From the NCBI RefSeq assembly GCF_000242455.2, contig NC_019892.1:7946744-8010743 (forward strand): a stretch of DNA of 64,000 bases. The letters run 5' to 3'. The stretch's first letter is position 1; every line of letters begins with the position of its first letter. A program made the translations under genes and the position numbers. The DNA comes from Singulisphaera acidiphila DSM 18658. Lineage in GTDB: Bacteria; Planctomycetota; Planctomycetia; Isosphaerales; Isosphaeraceae. This document shows, in pieces, positions 17,986 to 27,510 of the stretch. A model generated the notes under the pieces. It made no database searches. It was not told the DNA's origin and saw only the letters and a list, made by a program, of their open reading frames with translations.

Positions 17986-19467
17986 ATGGATTACACGATT
18001 ATCATCGGCCTGGAAGTCCACGTCCAACTTCACACCGAGAGCAAGATGTTCTCGTCGTGCGGAACCGAGTTCGGCCTCCCGCCGAACACGCAGACCGACC
18101 CGGTCTCGCTCGGTCTCCCCGGCAGCTTGCCCGTCATGAACGGCAAGGCGTTCGAGCTCGCCCTCAAGACGGCCGTCGCGCTCAACGCCGAGATCACGCC
18201 ATTCACCAAGTGGGACCGCAAGAATTATTACTATCCCGACCTCCCCAAGAACTATCAGATCAGCCAGTACGACCTCCCGTTCAGCCGCCACGGCTGGCTC
18301 GAGATCCCGGTCCAGAAGGATGGCTCGGGGGGAGGCCGGTGCCGCCTAACGCGCGTTCACCTCGAAGAGGATACGGGCAAGCTGACTCACGGCAACTCCG
18401 GGTTCTCGGAAGTCGACTTGAACCGCGCCGGCATCCCGCTGATGGAGATCGTGACCGAGCCCGACCTCCGCAACCCCCAAGACGCCAAGGCCCTTCTCGA
18501 AGAGCTACGGCTCACGCTCCGCTACCTGGGCGTCTCCGACTGCGAAATGCAGGAGGGGAGCCTTCGTTGCGATGCGAACATCAACCTGCACATCGACGTC
18601 GACGGCAAGACGGTGGCCACACCGATTGTCGAAATCAAGAACCTAAACAGTTTCCGATCGGTTGAGCGGGCCCTGGCCTACGAAGCGGAGCGGCAGTTCC
18701 GCCAGTGGAAAGAAGACGGCCTGACGATCCACGACGCCCACAAGGAAACGCGAGGCTGGAGCGAACCCGACGGCGCGACCAAGCCCCAGCGCCGCAAGGA
18801 GAGCGCGGCCGACTATCGCTATTTCCCCGAGCCCGACCTTGTGCCCGTGGTCGTCGATGAGGCCTGGATCGAGCGCGTTCGCGCCTCGATCGGCGAACTC
18901 CCCTCCCGACGCCGGCAACGGTTCGAGACCGATTACGGCCTCTCGGCCTACGACGCCAACGTCCTGGTCGAGCAGGGCGAGGATGTGGCCGACTACTTCG
19001 ACGCCGTCGCCAAAGCGACCGACGAATACAAGCTGGCGAGTAACTGGGTCCAGCAGGAGGTCCTGCGGATCATCAAGGAGAAGAAACAGACTCTCGCCGA
19101 GTTCCCCGTAACCCCCGCTGTGTTGGCCGACCTGATCAACCGGGTCAAGCGGAAAGAGCTGAACACGAACCAAGGGCGCGAGGTCCTGGCCGCCTTGATC
19201 GAAACGGGCGACCCGGTCGACAAGGTCATCGCGGCCGGCGGCTATGGCATGGTCTCCGACCGTGATGCCATTGCTGCGGCCGTCGAGGCAGCGCTGCAAG
19301 CCAACCCCAAGGCCGTTGAAGACCTCAAGGGGGGCAAGAAGAAGCCCGAGGCGGTCAAGGGGTTCCTTCGCGGCCAGGTCATGAAGCAGACCGGAGGGAA
19401 GGCCGACCCCGCACTCGTCGGCGAGTTGCTCGACATCAAGCTCACGGAACTCGCCGGCCAGGGATGA
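17986..19467 (+). CDS. gatB: Asp/Glu-tRNA amidotransferase subunit B
   Basis: 493 aa, full length. GatB phosphorylates the tRNA-bound carboxylate and amidates it. The sequence begins 'DYTIIIGLEVHVQLHTESKM', then 'GLPGSLPVMNGKAFELA' and 'YYYPDLPKNYQISQYDLP', the standard GatB cradle signature; 'EADYRYFPEPD'-like and 'IKNLNSFRSVERAL' segments follow. The C-terminal helical and YqeY-like tail ('LRGQVMKQTGGKADP') for tRNA binding is intact. It is last in the gatCAB operon. Confidence 0.98.
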   Translation: MDYTIIIGLEVHVQLHTESKMFSSCGTEFGLPPNTQTDPVSLGLPGSLPVMNGKAFELALKTAVALNAEITPFTKWDRKNYYYPDLPKNYQISQYDLPFSRHGWLEIPVQKDGSGGGRCRLTRVHLEEDTGKLTHGNSGFSEVDLNRAGIPLMEIVTEPDLRNPQDAKALLEELRLTLRYLGVSDCEMQEGSLRCDANINLHIDVDGKTVATPIVEIKNLNSFRSVERALAYEAERQFRQWKEDGLTIHDAHKETRGWSEPDGATKPQRRKESAADYRYFPEPDLVPVVVDEAWIERVRASIGELPSRRRQRFETDYGLSAYDANVLVEQGEDVADYFDAVAKATDEYKLASNWVQQEVLRIIKEKKQTLAEFPVTPAVLADLINRVKRKELNTNQGREVLAALIETGDPVDKVIAAGGYGMVSDRDAIAAAVEAALQANPKAVEDLKGGKKKPEAVKGFLRGQVMKQTGGKADPALVGELLDIKLTELAGQG

Positions 19468-19575
19468 GAATCGCGACGGTCTAGATTGGTCGCCCCGCGC
19501 ATCCTATTCTGGAAGACCCCCGGGGTTGATCCCGGGGGACGACAATTCCAGAGTACGAGCGGAGGAGCGCTGACG

Positions 19576-20436
19576 ATGATCGACCGCAGGTCGTTTTTGA
19601 AAGGCACCGGAGCCACGATCGCCGCCGCGACGATGGGCGTTCCGGCCCTTGCGGCGGACGGAGCCGCTCCCGCTTGGAAGAAGGCATTCATGCTCGGGAC
19701 CACCAAGGGTCCCATTCTTCCCGACTTCGAAGCTCTCAAGGCCGCCGGCTTCCAAGGGGTTGAGCTGCTCAGCCCCACGGAGCTCGACCGCGACGAAGTG
19801 CTCCGCGCTCGCGACAAGACCGGTCTGATCATCCACGGCGTCAGCGGCACGAAGCACTGGCAACAAACGCTTTCCGACCCCGACCCCAAGGTCGTTGAGA
19901 TCGGCCTGGAAGCGATCCGCCAGGAGATGGTCGACTGCAAGGCGTACGGCGGAACGACCGTCCTGGTCGTCCCGGCCGTCGTCACCAAGCACGTCTCCTA
20001 TCGCGACGCCTACAAGCGGTCGCAGGAGAACATCCGCAAGCTGATCCCCGACGCCGAGAAGCACGGGATCAAGATCGCGATTGAAGAAGTCTGGAACAAG
20101 TTCCTGCTCAGCCCCCTCGAATTCGCGCGTTACATCGATGAATTCGAGAGCCCCTGGGTGGGCGCCTACTTCGACGTCGGCAACGTGGTCGAATTCGGCT
20201 ACCCGCAGGAATGGATCCGCGAACTCGGCAAGCGAATCCTCAAGATTCACATCAAGGAATACCAGAAGGACCGGCGATTTGGCTACCTTCTCGGTGAAGG
20301 TGAGATCGACTGGCCGGCCGTCCGCGAAGCGCTGATCGAGGTGGGCTACCAAGGTTGGATCACCGCCGAAGTGCCCAAAAAGGACTTGAGCGACATCGTT
20401 CAGCGCATGAACAAGCTACTGCAGATGAGTTCGTAA
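19576..20436 (+). CDS. Tat-exported sugar phosphate isomerase/epimerase-like TIM-barrel protein
   Basis: 286 aa. The N-terminus 'MIDRRSFLKGTGATIAAATM' is a twin-arginine signal, so the protein is folded before export. The rest is an xylose-isomerase-like TIM barrel (AP endonuclease family 2): 'LKAAGFQGVELLSP', 'IKIAIEEVWNKF', 'VGAYFDVGNVVEFGYP', 'ILKIHIKEY', and 'GYQGWITAEVP' with the metal-ligand Glu/Asp/His residues in place. The substrate is unknown but is likely a sugar or inositol derivative. The ATG at 19576 has GGAGGAG upstream. It lies 109 bp after gatB and may have its own promoter. Confidence 0.9.
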   Translation: MIDRRSFLKGTGATIAAATMGVPALAADGAAPAWKKAFMLGTTKGPILPDFEALKAAGFQGVELLSPTELDRDEVLRARDKTGLIIHGVSGTKHWQQTLSDPDPKVVEIGLEAIRQEMVDCKAYGGTTVLVVPAVVTKHVSYRDAYKRSQENIRKLIPDAEKHGIKIAIEEVWNKFLLSPLEFARYIDEFESPWVGAYFDVGNVVEFGYPQEWIRELGKRILKIHIKEYQKDRRFGYLLGEGEIDWPAVREALIEVGYQGWITAEVPKKDLSDIVQRMNKLLQMSS

Positions 20437-20530
20437 AAGCAAAGCGTGAACGGGCCGCCCATTGGGATTCCATCCGGGCAAATGGTGAGCGGACCGCCTT
20501 CGGATTCGAAACGCAGGAAGCAAGTCTTCC

Positions 20531-20559
20531 AGTCGCACGGGCGGGCCGCCCGTGCGACT
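20531..20559. terminator. Bidirectional hairpin between convergent genes
   Basis: A perfect 14-bp inverted repeat (20531-20544 and 20546-20559) with a single central base. It lies between the TIM-barrel gene and the cupin gene, which run towards each other. There is no flanking T-run, so termination is inferred from position and stem strength. Confidence 0.65.
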
Positions 20560-20569
20560 GCGAGAGACG

Positions 20570-21070
20570 TCACTTCGCGTCTTTGCTTGCCCATTTGATG
20601 AAGTAGAAGACAATCGGCGTCTTACCGGTGTTGACGATGCCGTGCGGGTCATTGGGTGTCGTGAACATGACCGAACCCGGCCCGACCTTCGTGGTCTTCC
20701 CATCGCAGAAGATCTCGCCCTGGCCGCTCTCGATGACCATGACTTCCTCTTCGACGTGGGTGTGAGGCGCATGCGGCGTCTGCCCCGGTTCGAGAACGAA
20801 CCGACCGGTGACAAACTTCGAACTCCTGGGAGTATCACCTTCGAGGTAGACTCCAACCTGGCCGACCGGCTTCCCTTCGTAGCTGTATTCGTTCATTTTG
20901 ACCTGATCGAGCGGTACCGTCTGCGAGCGGGCGACGGCCTTCGACTGAGCGAAGGCATACTCTCGTGAAGCCCAGCCCAATATCACAGCGAACAAGACGG
21001 CGGAGAGCGCGATCGTTTCAGGGCGGAACCTGGGTCGTCGGGTCGTCAACACGGTGTTCATCCTCGGCAT
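20570..21070 (-). CDS. Membrane-anchored or secreted cupin-domain protein
   Basis: 166 aa. A hydrophobic segment 'TIALSAVLFAVILGWA' near residues 19-34 acts as a signal or anchor, so the protein is outside the cytoplasm. The rest is a single cupin barrel: 'VLEPGQTPHAPHTHVEEEVMV' (motif 1, with two His and the Glu) and 'VGPGSVMFTTPNDPHGIVN' (motif 2 with His). The metal-binding residues are therefore complete. The family covers dioxygenases, isomerases and pure binding proteins, so the activity cannot be assigned. Confidence 0.85.
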   Translation of the reverse strand: MPRMNTVLTTRRPRFRPETIALSAVLFAVILGWASREYAFAQSKAVARSQTVPLDQVKMNEYSYEGKPVGQVGVYLEGDTPRSSKFVTGRFVLEPGQTPHAPHTHVEEEVMVIESGQGEIFCDGKTTKVGPGSVMFTTPNDPHGIVNTGKTPIVFYFIKWASKDAK

Positions 21071-21283
21071 GTTCCCAAGAGAGTGAAAGAGTTTGGTGAG
21101 TTTGGGCCGCCGGGGATCGTCGGTCTGACTCCGCGCGACTGCCTCCAGCGGCCGAACTGTCGGGCATCGTAATCGAATCTCCAGGCCGTCGTAAGATCCC
21201 GGAGATCAAAGCCTCAAATGCCCCGCGTGACCTGTTCCTCGACCATCGTGCGAATGCCGAGATCAGGGAAGGGAAAATTCCAA

Positions 21284-22792
21284 ATGAACGTTGCCAATCT
21301 GCTGACCGCAGCCGCTCACGAGCGTCCCGACCACCCTGCGTTTGTCTTCGAGGGGCGGACCGTCACCTATCGGGAACTCGAACGCCTGACCGGGCAGTTT
21401 GCCAATCTGCTGGGGCAACGAGGCGTCCGCCCGGGAGACGTCATCGCGATTTTCCTCGAAAGCAGCCCCGAGTTGATCGTTGCCTACATGGGGGCCTTGA
21501 GAGCAGGTGTCGTACCCAACGTGGTCAACGCATCGCTCAAACCCGAAGAGGTTCGGCTCGTCGTTTCCGACTCCAACGCATTTCTCCTCGTGACCGATCC
21601 GACCCGCTGGCAGGCGCTGCAAGCAGTCCGCGACGGACTTGGGACTTGTCAGACCCTGCTGTCAGGCGACGACGATGTCACCGAGGACAAAGATGAGGGA
21701 CTGGAATCGTTCAACACAGCCCTGGAAGGTTCGCCAAGCGACTTCAAGACGCTCGAACTGGCACCGGAGACGCTGGCGAGCTTACTCTACACGTCGGGGA
21801 CGACCGGCTTTGCCAAGGGGGTCATGCTCTCGCACCGCAACATCATCGACAACGCCACAAACTTTGCGAGGGTTCATTTCACGGCCGACGACCGGCTCCT
21901 GATCGCGGCTCCCCTCTTCCACTGTTGGGGCCTGATCAACGGACTCCTGGGCAGCTTCGTCGCGCGAGCGACCGCCATCGTGCCGCGACGATACCGCACC
22001 GAGCCCACACTCGACCTGATCGAAACGACCCGCCCCACGATCATGCTCGGCGTTCCGACCATGGTCAACTACATGAGCAAATCGCCGAGTATCCCTCAGC
22101 GCAGTCTGGACAGCCTGCGCGTTGTCCTCTGTGCCGCGGCGCCGATGCCACTGGAGTTGATCGAAACGATGAGGCGACTCTGGAAGGTCGGCTACGCCGA
22201 GTCGTACGGCCTGACCGAGACCAGCCCGGTCATCACCACCACTCCCTCCACCGAGATGCGACCCGGCTCGTGCGGCCGAGCCATGGGCGACACGATCCTC
22301 AAGGTGGTCGATGCCGAGGGCAACGCGCTACCGCCAGGCGCCGTAGGTGAACTCTGGGCCCAAGGGACGGCGATCACCGCAGGCTATTTCGGAAAACCCG
22401 AAATGACAGCCGAAGTCTTCACCAGCGACGGCTGGTTCAAGACCGGCGACATCGTCAAAATCGACGACGACGGCTACGTCTTCATCGTCGATCGCGTGAA
22501 GGACATGATCAACGTCGGCGGCGAGAAGGTCTATCCGCGCGACGTCGAGGAGGTCCTCCACCGCCACCCGGCCGTTGCCGACGCCGTGGTGGTCGGTATT
22601 CCCGACCTCAACCTCAGCGAAGTGGTCAAGGCTTATATCGCCCTGAAACCCGACCACGCCTGGACCCCCGAAGGCGTTCTGGATTACCTGAGGCCGGAAC
22701 TGGCATCGTTCAAGCTGCCCCGCTCCGTTGAATTCGTCGCCGAGGTTCCCCGAAGTGTTTCCGGCAAAGCGCTCCGGAGACTGCTGAGATAA
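21284..22792 (+). CDS. Long-chain acyl-CoA synthetase-like AMP-binding enzyme
   Basis: 502 aa. An ANL-superfamily adenylating enzyme: ATP loop 'LLYTSGTTGFAKGVMLSHRN', 'YGLTETSP' substrate/AMP motif, 'GWFKTGDIVKIDDDGY' with the conserved Asp, 'VDRVKDMINVGGEKVYP' hinge, and the catalytic Lys in 'PRSVSGKALRRLL'. It activates a carboxylate, most likely a fatty acid, to acyl-AMP and then acyl-CoA. The ATG at 21284 is preferred over the upstream in-frame ATG at 21218 because the fold starts there and GGGAAGGGA precedes it. It is divergent from the cupin gene. Confidence 0.92.
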   Translation: MNVANLLTAAAHERPDHPAFVFEGRTVTYRELERLTGQFANLLGQRGVRPGDVIAIFLESSPELIVAYMGALRAGVVPNVVNASLKPEEVRLVVSDSNAFLLVTDPTRWQALQAVRDGLGTCQTLLSGDDDVTEDKDEGLESFNTALEGSPSDFKTLELAPETLASLLYTSGTTGFAKGVMLSHRNIIDNATNFARVHFTADDRLLIAAPLFHCWGLINGLLGSFVARATAIVPRRYRTEPTLDLIETTRPTIMLGVPTMVNYMSKSPSIPQRSLDSLRVVLCAAAPMPLELIETMRRLWKVGYAESYGLTETSPVITTTPSTEMRPGSCGRAMGDTILKVVDAEGNALPPGAVGELWAQGTAITAGYFGKPEMTAEVFTSDGWFKTGDIVKIDDDGYVFIVDRVKDMINVGGEKVYPRDVEEVLHRHPAVADAVVVGIPDLNLSEVVKAYIALKPDHAWTPEGVLDYLRPELASFKLPRSVEFVAEVPRSVSGKALRRLLR

Positions 22793-22863
22793 TCGCGGAA
22801 CCCTGAAAGCAACAAACACTCAAATCAAAACTCATTGCAGTCCCAGAGGGGCTGCAATGAACC

Positions 22864-25236
22864 TCACTTCCGTTTGGGTGACCGAAGGCTCGCCCCAGCC
22901 GGACGACTGGGAATCTCCGGTTCTTTCACGACCAAAGGATCGGCAATCGCAAGACCGAGTCGGTCGAGAGCGATCCGGAACGCCTCGAGTTCCTCGTCGG
23001 GGACAACGACGGAGGTCGGTCCAAGTCGTTCGCCAAGATGGCTGCGCGTGCTCGGATGCTGCACCAGGCCATCGATGAGATCGGCCGACGGCGCGTGGAG
23101 GACGAGCGGACGGCTCGTGCTCAAGGGGGGTACGCGTGACTGGTTCGCCAGGAGCAGTAACCGGACGGCGGGCGGAATGTCGGCGTCGGTCCGGCGGGTG
23201 AACCAGTGCGACAAGGTGGACGAAGTCATCCCGTTGGCGACTCCGCGCGCGATCGAGGCAGGAGAGATCACGAACCGTCGGCGCGGGTTGCCGGGCGTTC
23301 CGGTGGCCGGATCCAGGGGGAGCTCGTCGGCGAACCGGACGAGCTCGGCATCGACCAGAAGGTCGGAACGGGACAAGTCGAGCGAGAGAGTCACACCATC
23401 GGCTTCAACTTCGAGGCAGGCCTCCGGCGATCGTCGATAGTCGCGAGCGCCGGCGAGCCGGAGCCGCTGGAATGGAATCGAGGAGTCATCCTCCACCAGT
23501 AAGAGCCGGTCGGAGATCGCAATCGGCGCCACGCCTTTTGACTCGGGCCACTGAGCCAGAGCCTTTTCGAGGTCTTCCTTCGTGGCAAACTCGACCAGCG
23601 TCGCCGACGCATAGTAGGTGATTCGCTCGCGACGGCCGGCCCAGGTGCGCACGGCTTCGGAAACGCCGGCGGGCAACACGCGCTGGCTATGCCGCGCCAG
23701 GCGATCGAGCATCTCGGGGGGGGTGAGTCCCCCTTCGAGCCCTCGATAGACCGACTCGGGAGTCAGCTTGAGTTCCAGGGCGGCACCGACTTGCGACCAG
23801 AGAGCGAACCGACTGAACTGCCCGATCAGAGGCGGGGTCAGTCCTTGGCGATAAGCGATGATCTCAAAGTTGGGCTGGACGTAGAGGAAGTGCTCGAACG
23901 TGGGCCGGGGCGGTGGCGGTGGCCCCAGCGCCAGGATATACCGCCCGAGTGCGGAGAGCTGGACGATCGCTCGGCCGTCCGCCCCGTCCACGGCGGCCCT
24001 GACCAGGCCAAGTTGATAGCCAGCGCCGAGCAGGAGCGATTCGAGGACCGCGGGTTCCGCTCCTCGTTCTTCGTTTCGACTCTCGCGTGCCGGTCGGGCG
24101 GATTTGGCGGCACGGACGGCCTTGGCACGCGCGGCGGGGTTCGCCGCCGGTTCTTCCAAGAAGCCGGCCCGATCCCAGTCGGGCAGCAATTCGCGAAGCT
24201 GGGCATCGAAGTCGTCGAGCGCAACCCATTCGTCTTCGGCGAGGGTGGCGAGCCAGAGCAGGACGACCGGCCTGAGAAAGGGCAAGGCCAGCTCGACCGT
24301 GCTCCCGTCCTGCTGCATCCCCCCCTGCTCGTGCCAGGTCCGCAGCGCGAGCCAGCGGGTGGCCACCATCTGCGGCAAGTGAATCGCATTCTCCGCCCAG
24401 AAGCCTGGCGGGGCCGCCACAACCCGATCGCTGTTCTCTTCGTCGACGAGCAGGCTGACGCCACGAGACAGGGCCAACCAGAATGCCGCCATGTCGGGGA
24501 GCGGTTCCAGGGCATCGGCGATTGGGCCGGCGAGCACCGGATCGTCCTCGAGCCGATCTCGATCGCGTTTGTAAAGCGTCCCGTGCTGAGTGCGCCGTAA
24601 TGGGCCGGCGTCGACCCGCTGCCAGATTGCGGCCAAGCGCAGGATAGGTTCGAGTCCGTCGGTCTCGCGGATCCTGACCACCGTTCCCGAATGCGGCGTG
24701 AGCTTCTTCTCCGGCAGGACCGTTCTCGAAGCGCCGAGCACCGAAGGATGTGCGAGGAAGCGCGCTCCGACCATGTCGCCACGCTCAATCAGCCGCGCGA
24801 GATCATTGGTGAAGTTGCCTTCCGCCAGCTCGATCGCCAGCAGGCCCAGCTCAAGTAATCGATGGACTGTCGGGGTGGGCTCAATTCCCAAGCAAGTGAG
24901 CGCATGAAACAGCCCGTTGAACGACCACGAGGTCGTCTCCGTGAGCATGAACAGGCTCGCCGCCAGTCGCAGGCCGGGTTCGAGGGAAGCCAGAATCCGC
25001 TCCGCGAACCGCAGTTCCGCGAGTCGCTCGGTGATGACTCCGGGCAGGGCCCGAGGCTTCGTCCCCGGGTCAGCCAGGCCGAGTGCGCGGTGAATCTCGA
25101 AGAGCCGGATTCCTTCGTAACGCTCGAGCGCACGCAGGTAGGCGGTTAACGGGGGGGTAACGACTACAGGTACCAGTACGGCACCCTCTGAAGTCGTCGA
25201 TTCGTTTTCTTCCCGGTCCGGAGCATCATCGGCCAT
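22864..25236 (-). CDS. Helicase-associated protein (Helicase_C_3 type), partner of XPB-like helicase
   Basis: 790 aa. Residues about 440-570 ('FEHFLYVQPNFEIIAYRQGL', 'LTPESVYRGLEGGLTPPEML', 'RHSQRVLPAGVSEAVRTWA') match the Helicase_C_3/XPB-associated family known next to bacterial ercc3-like genes, for example the Rv0862c-Rv0861c pair of mycobacteria. The long N-terminal part is helical ('LTAYLRALERYEGIRLFEI') and may hold winged-helix repeats. No ATPase motif is visible. It is 13 bp after a 74-aa gene and downstream of the helicase, so a role in XPB-linked DNA repair is inferred. Confidence 0.85.
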   Translation of the reverse strand: MADDAPDREENESTTSEGAVLVPVVVTPPLTAYLRALERYEGIRLFEIHRALGLADPGTKPRALPGVITERLAELRFAERILASLEPGLRLAASLFMLTETTSWSFNGLFHALTCLGIEPTPTVHRLLELGLLAIELAEGNFTNDLARLIERGDMVGARFLAHPSVLGASRTVLPEKKLTPHSGTVVRIRETDGLEPILRLAAIWQRVDAGPLRRTQHGTLYKRDRDRLEDDPVLAGPIADALEPLPDMAAFWLALSRGVSLLVDEENSDRVVAAPPGFWAENAIHLPQMVATRWLALRTWHEQGGMQQDGSTVELALPFLRPVVLLWLATLAEDEWVALDDFDAQLRELLPDWDRAGFLEEPAANPAARAKAVRAAKSARPARESRNEERGAEPAVLESLLLGAGYQLGLVRAAVDGADGRAIVQLSALGRYILALGPPPPPRPTFEHFLYVQPNFEIIAYRQGLTPPLIGQFSRFALWSQVGAALELKLTPESVYRGLEGGLTPPEMLDRLARHSQRVLPAGVSEAVRTWAGRRERITYYASATLVEFATKEDLEKALAQWPESKGVAPIAISDRLLLVEDDSSIPFQRLRLAGARDYRRSPEACLEVEADGVTLSLDLSRSDLLVDAELVRFADELPLDPATGTPGNPRRRFVISPASIARGVANGMTSSTLSHWFTRRTDADIPPAVRLLLLANQSRVPPLSTSRPLVLHAPSADLIDGLVQHPSTRSHLGERLGPTSVVVPDEELEAFRIALDRLGLAIADPLVVKEPEIPSRPAGASLRSPKRK

Positions 25237-25249
25237 CGTCGCGTTACCC

Positions 25250-25474
25250 TCAGCGAACGACTCGAGGGGTATGCCCCATCCGCCGCAGCTCCTCGATAAT
25301 GCCCTCTTCCTCTTCCGAGTGGACCAGCAGCACGGTCTCGGAGAGCCGTCCGGCGACCATACGAGCCAGCGTTTTCCGCGCCAGCAACTCCTCCGCGAGG
25401 ACCGGTTCCGCGGTGCGGATCAGGGCCACATGCTTATGGAGCTTGACTGGGATTCGCGCGGACGGGGCTGGCAT
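25250..25474 (-). CDS. Small hypothetical protein between XPB helicase and its partner
   Basis: 74 aa, charged, with a central helix ('LAEELLARKTLARMVAGRL') and an acidic run 'HSEEEEGIIEELRRMGH'. It has no membrane segment or known motif. The ATG at 25474 has GGGAG at about 10 bases; an upstream TTG at 25489 would add five residues. Because it sits in the middle of the helicase operon (115 bp after the helicase, 13 bp before the partner), it is likely to act with them. I do not recognise a family. Confidence 0.7.
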   Translation of the reverse strand: MPAPSARIPVKLHKHVALIRTAEPVLAEELLARKTLARMVAGRLSETVLLVHSEEEEGIIEELRRMGHTPRVVR

Positions 25475-25589
25475 CGCTGGCTCTCCCAAACGGAGTTCAA
25501 CTCAAGCAAAACGGTCCTCGGAAGGAAACATTCCCTCCGAAGACTCCACGCCTTTCCTGAGGCCAAGATCAGCCTCAGGAGAGATGGCA

Positions 25590-27302
25590 TTAAGACTTCG
25601 ATGCCGTCGACGCGCGAGCAACGATATCGGATTCGTCAAGAATCTCGTAGCTATACCCCTGTTCGGTGAGGAAGAGCTGACGATGGTGGGCAAAATCCAT
25701 CTCTCGAGTGTCGCGGGTCACAAGAGAATAGAAACTGGCGGGAACCTCCCCCTCCTTGGGTCGAAGGATCCGGCCCAGCCGCTGGGCTTCTTCCTGACGG
25801 CTCCCGAACGTTCCCGAAACCTGAATCATCACATTGGCGTCGGGTAGGTCGATCGCGAAATTGCCGACTTTGGAGAGGACGAGCCGACGGATGTCGCCAC
25901 GACGGAACCGACCGTACAGGTCTTCTCGTTCCGAGTTGGACGTCTGCCCGGTGATCAGCGGCACGTCGAACCGCGCCGCGATGCGGCGAAGCTGCTTGAG
26001 GTACTGGCCGATGACCAGGACGCGATCGTCGGGCCCATCGTGCTCGTCCAGCAGCAGGGCCACCAGGTCATCCTTCGACGGATTCTCGCTCGCCAGGCGG
26101 AACTTGTCGCGCCATTCGGCCACCGCATACTCCATGCGGGCGTCGCCGGGAAGTCCCAGGCGCACCTCATGACACTGGGCTTCGGCAATCCACCCCTTCG
26201 ACTCGAGGACCCGCCACGGCACGTCGAACTTCTTGGGTCCGATCAGACTAAAGACGTCTTCCTCGCGGTTATCCTCGCGGACAAGCGTCGCGGTCAGGCC
26301 AAGCCGGCGGCGTGCCTGGATATCGGCCGTGACCCGGAAGACAGGAGCGGGGAGCAAGTGGACCTCGTCATAGATGATCAGGCCCCAGTCCCGCTGGTTA
26401 AACAGGGAGAAATGCGGAAAGTCGCCATCCTTCTTCGGCCGATAGGTGACGATCTGGTAAGTGGCCAGGGTGACGGGCGCAATCGCCTTCGAGTCGCCGG
26501 TGTAGGTGGCCACCATCGAGTCGTCGAGGTCCGTCTTATCGAGGATCTCGCGCTTCCACTGTTCGACGGCCGTGGTACTGGTGGTCAAGACAAGCGTGTT
26601 CTTCTTGAGTGCGGCCAGGGCGGTAAGCCCAACGATCGTTTTACCCGCACCGCAGGGCAAGACAACGACCCCCGAACCCCCGCGCGCATCGCCTCCCGCG
26701 TGAAAGGCGTCGACCGCCCCCCGCTGGTAGTCGCGAACCTTGAACGGGAGCCCGCTCCGCGCGATTTCCCGAATTTCGACAGCGAGATCGGCCCCCTCGG
26801 CATAGCCGGCCAGGTCCTCGGCCGGGTAACCGACCCCAATCAGAGCCTGCTTGAGCATCCCCCGAAACGCATCATCGATCACGAAGCTCGTTGCGTCGAT
26901 CCGCTCGCCCAAAAAGTCGCGAACCCCTTTTTGCCGAGCCAACTCCTCGAGCAAGGCCTGGTCAGCCGTGACCATGCGGAGCACACCGTCGATCCGCCGG
27001 AGTGTGACTCGTCCGTAACGGCTGACCAGTTCCCGGAGGTCAGTGCCGAGGTTCGGCGGCAAGGGAAACTTGCTGTAAACCCCAAGCGCGTCGATCATCG
27101 CATCGGCGGTCATGCCGGCAGCCGCAGCGTTCCAGAGCGACAGCGAGGTCAGGCGATACGTGTGAATGTGCTCGGGGCTCTTCTCCAGCTCCGCGAACGG
27201 CGCGATCGCATCGCGGGCCTCAGCGTGCAACGGGTTATCGACTTCCAAAAGGACCGTGCGGTCGCCCTGCACGATCAGCGGATTGGAGGGATTGTACTGC
27301 AT
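25590..27302 (-). CDS. XPB/Ercc3-type superfamily 2 DNA helicase
   Basis: 571 aa. An N-terminal DRD-like region precedes the ATPase core: Walker A 'LPCGAGKTIVGL' at about 213-224, DEAH-type box 'IIYDEVHLLPAP' at about 308, 'RLGLTATLVREDNREEDVF' (motif III with the RED loop of XPB), and motif VI 'QEEAQRLGRILRPK'. XPB unwinds or translocates on DNA during nucleotide excision repair in eukaryotes and archaea; bacterial forms are also repair-linked. The ATG at 27302, with AAGGAG just upstream, was chosen; the longer frame adds 59 residues without homology. It heads a three-gene set with the two downstream genes. Confidence 0.95.
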   Translation of the reverse strand: MQYNPSNPLIVQGDRTVLLEVDNPLHAEARDAIAPFAELEKSPEHIHTYRLTSLSLWNAAAAGMTADAMIDALGVYSKFPLPPNLGTDLRELVSRYGRVTLRRIDGVLRMVTADQALLEELARQKGVRDFLGERIDATSFVIDDAFRGMLKQALIGVGYPAEDLAGYAEGADLAVEIREIARSGLPFKVRDYQRGAVDAFHAGGDARGGSGVVVLPCGAGKTIVGLTALAALKKNTLVLTTSTTAVEQWKREILDKTDLDDSMVATYTGDSKAIAPVTLATYQIVTYRPKKDGDFPHFSLFNQRDWGLIIYDEVHLLPAPVFRVTADIQARRRLGLTATLVREDNREEDVFSLIGPKKFDVPWRVLESKGWIAEAQCHEVRLGLPGDARMEYAVAEWRDKFRLASENPSKDDLVALLLDEHDGPDDRVLVIGQYLKQLRRIAARFDVPLITGQTSNSEREDLYGRFRRGDIRRLVLSKVGNFAIDLPDANVMIQVSGTFGSRQEEAQRLGRILRPKEGEVPASFYSLVTRDTREMDFAHHRQLFLTEQGYSYEILDESDIVARASTASKS

Positions 27303-27510
27303 GGGCTCCTTGCCAGGCGAAGACGAGCAGAAAGAAGTGGCGGTAGCCCCCGCCGAACCCGGTTCATGGTAGACGCGCCTGAGCGAACTGGCAAGGTCGG
27401 CTTGGCGACAGGATCGCGTCGCAACGAGCGGACGAGCCAGGATCACACAGGCCGGCAACGCGGCAAACGGACGGAACATCCATCAAGAATTCGCCCAGCC
27501 GCCACACCTC

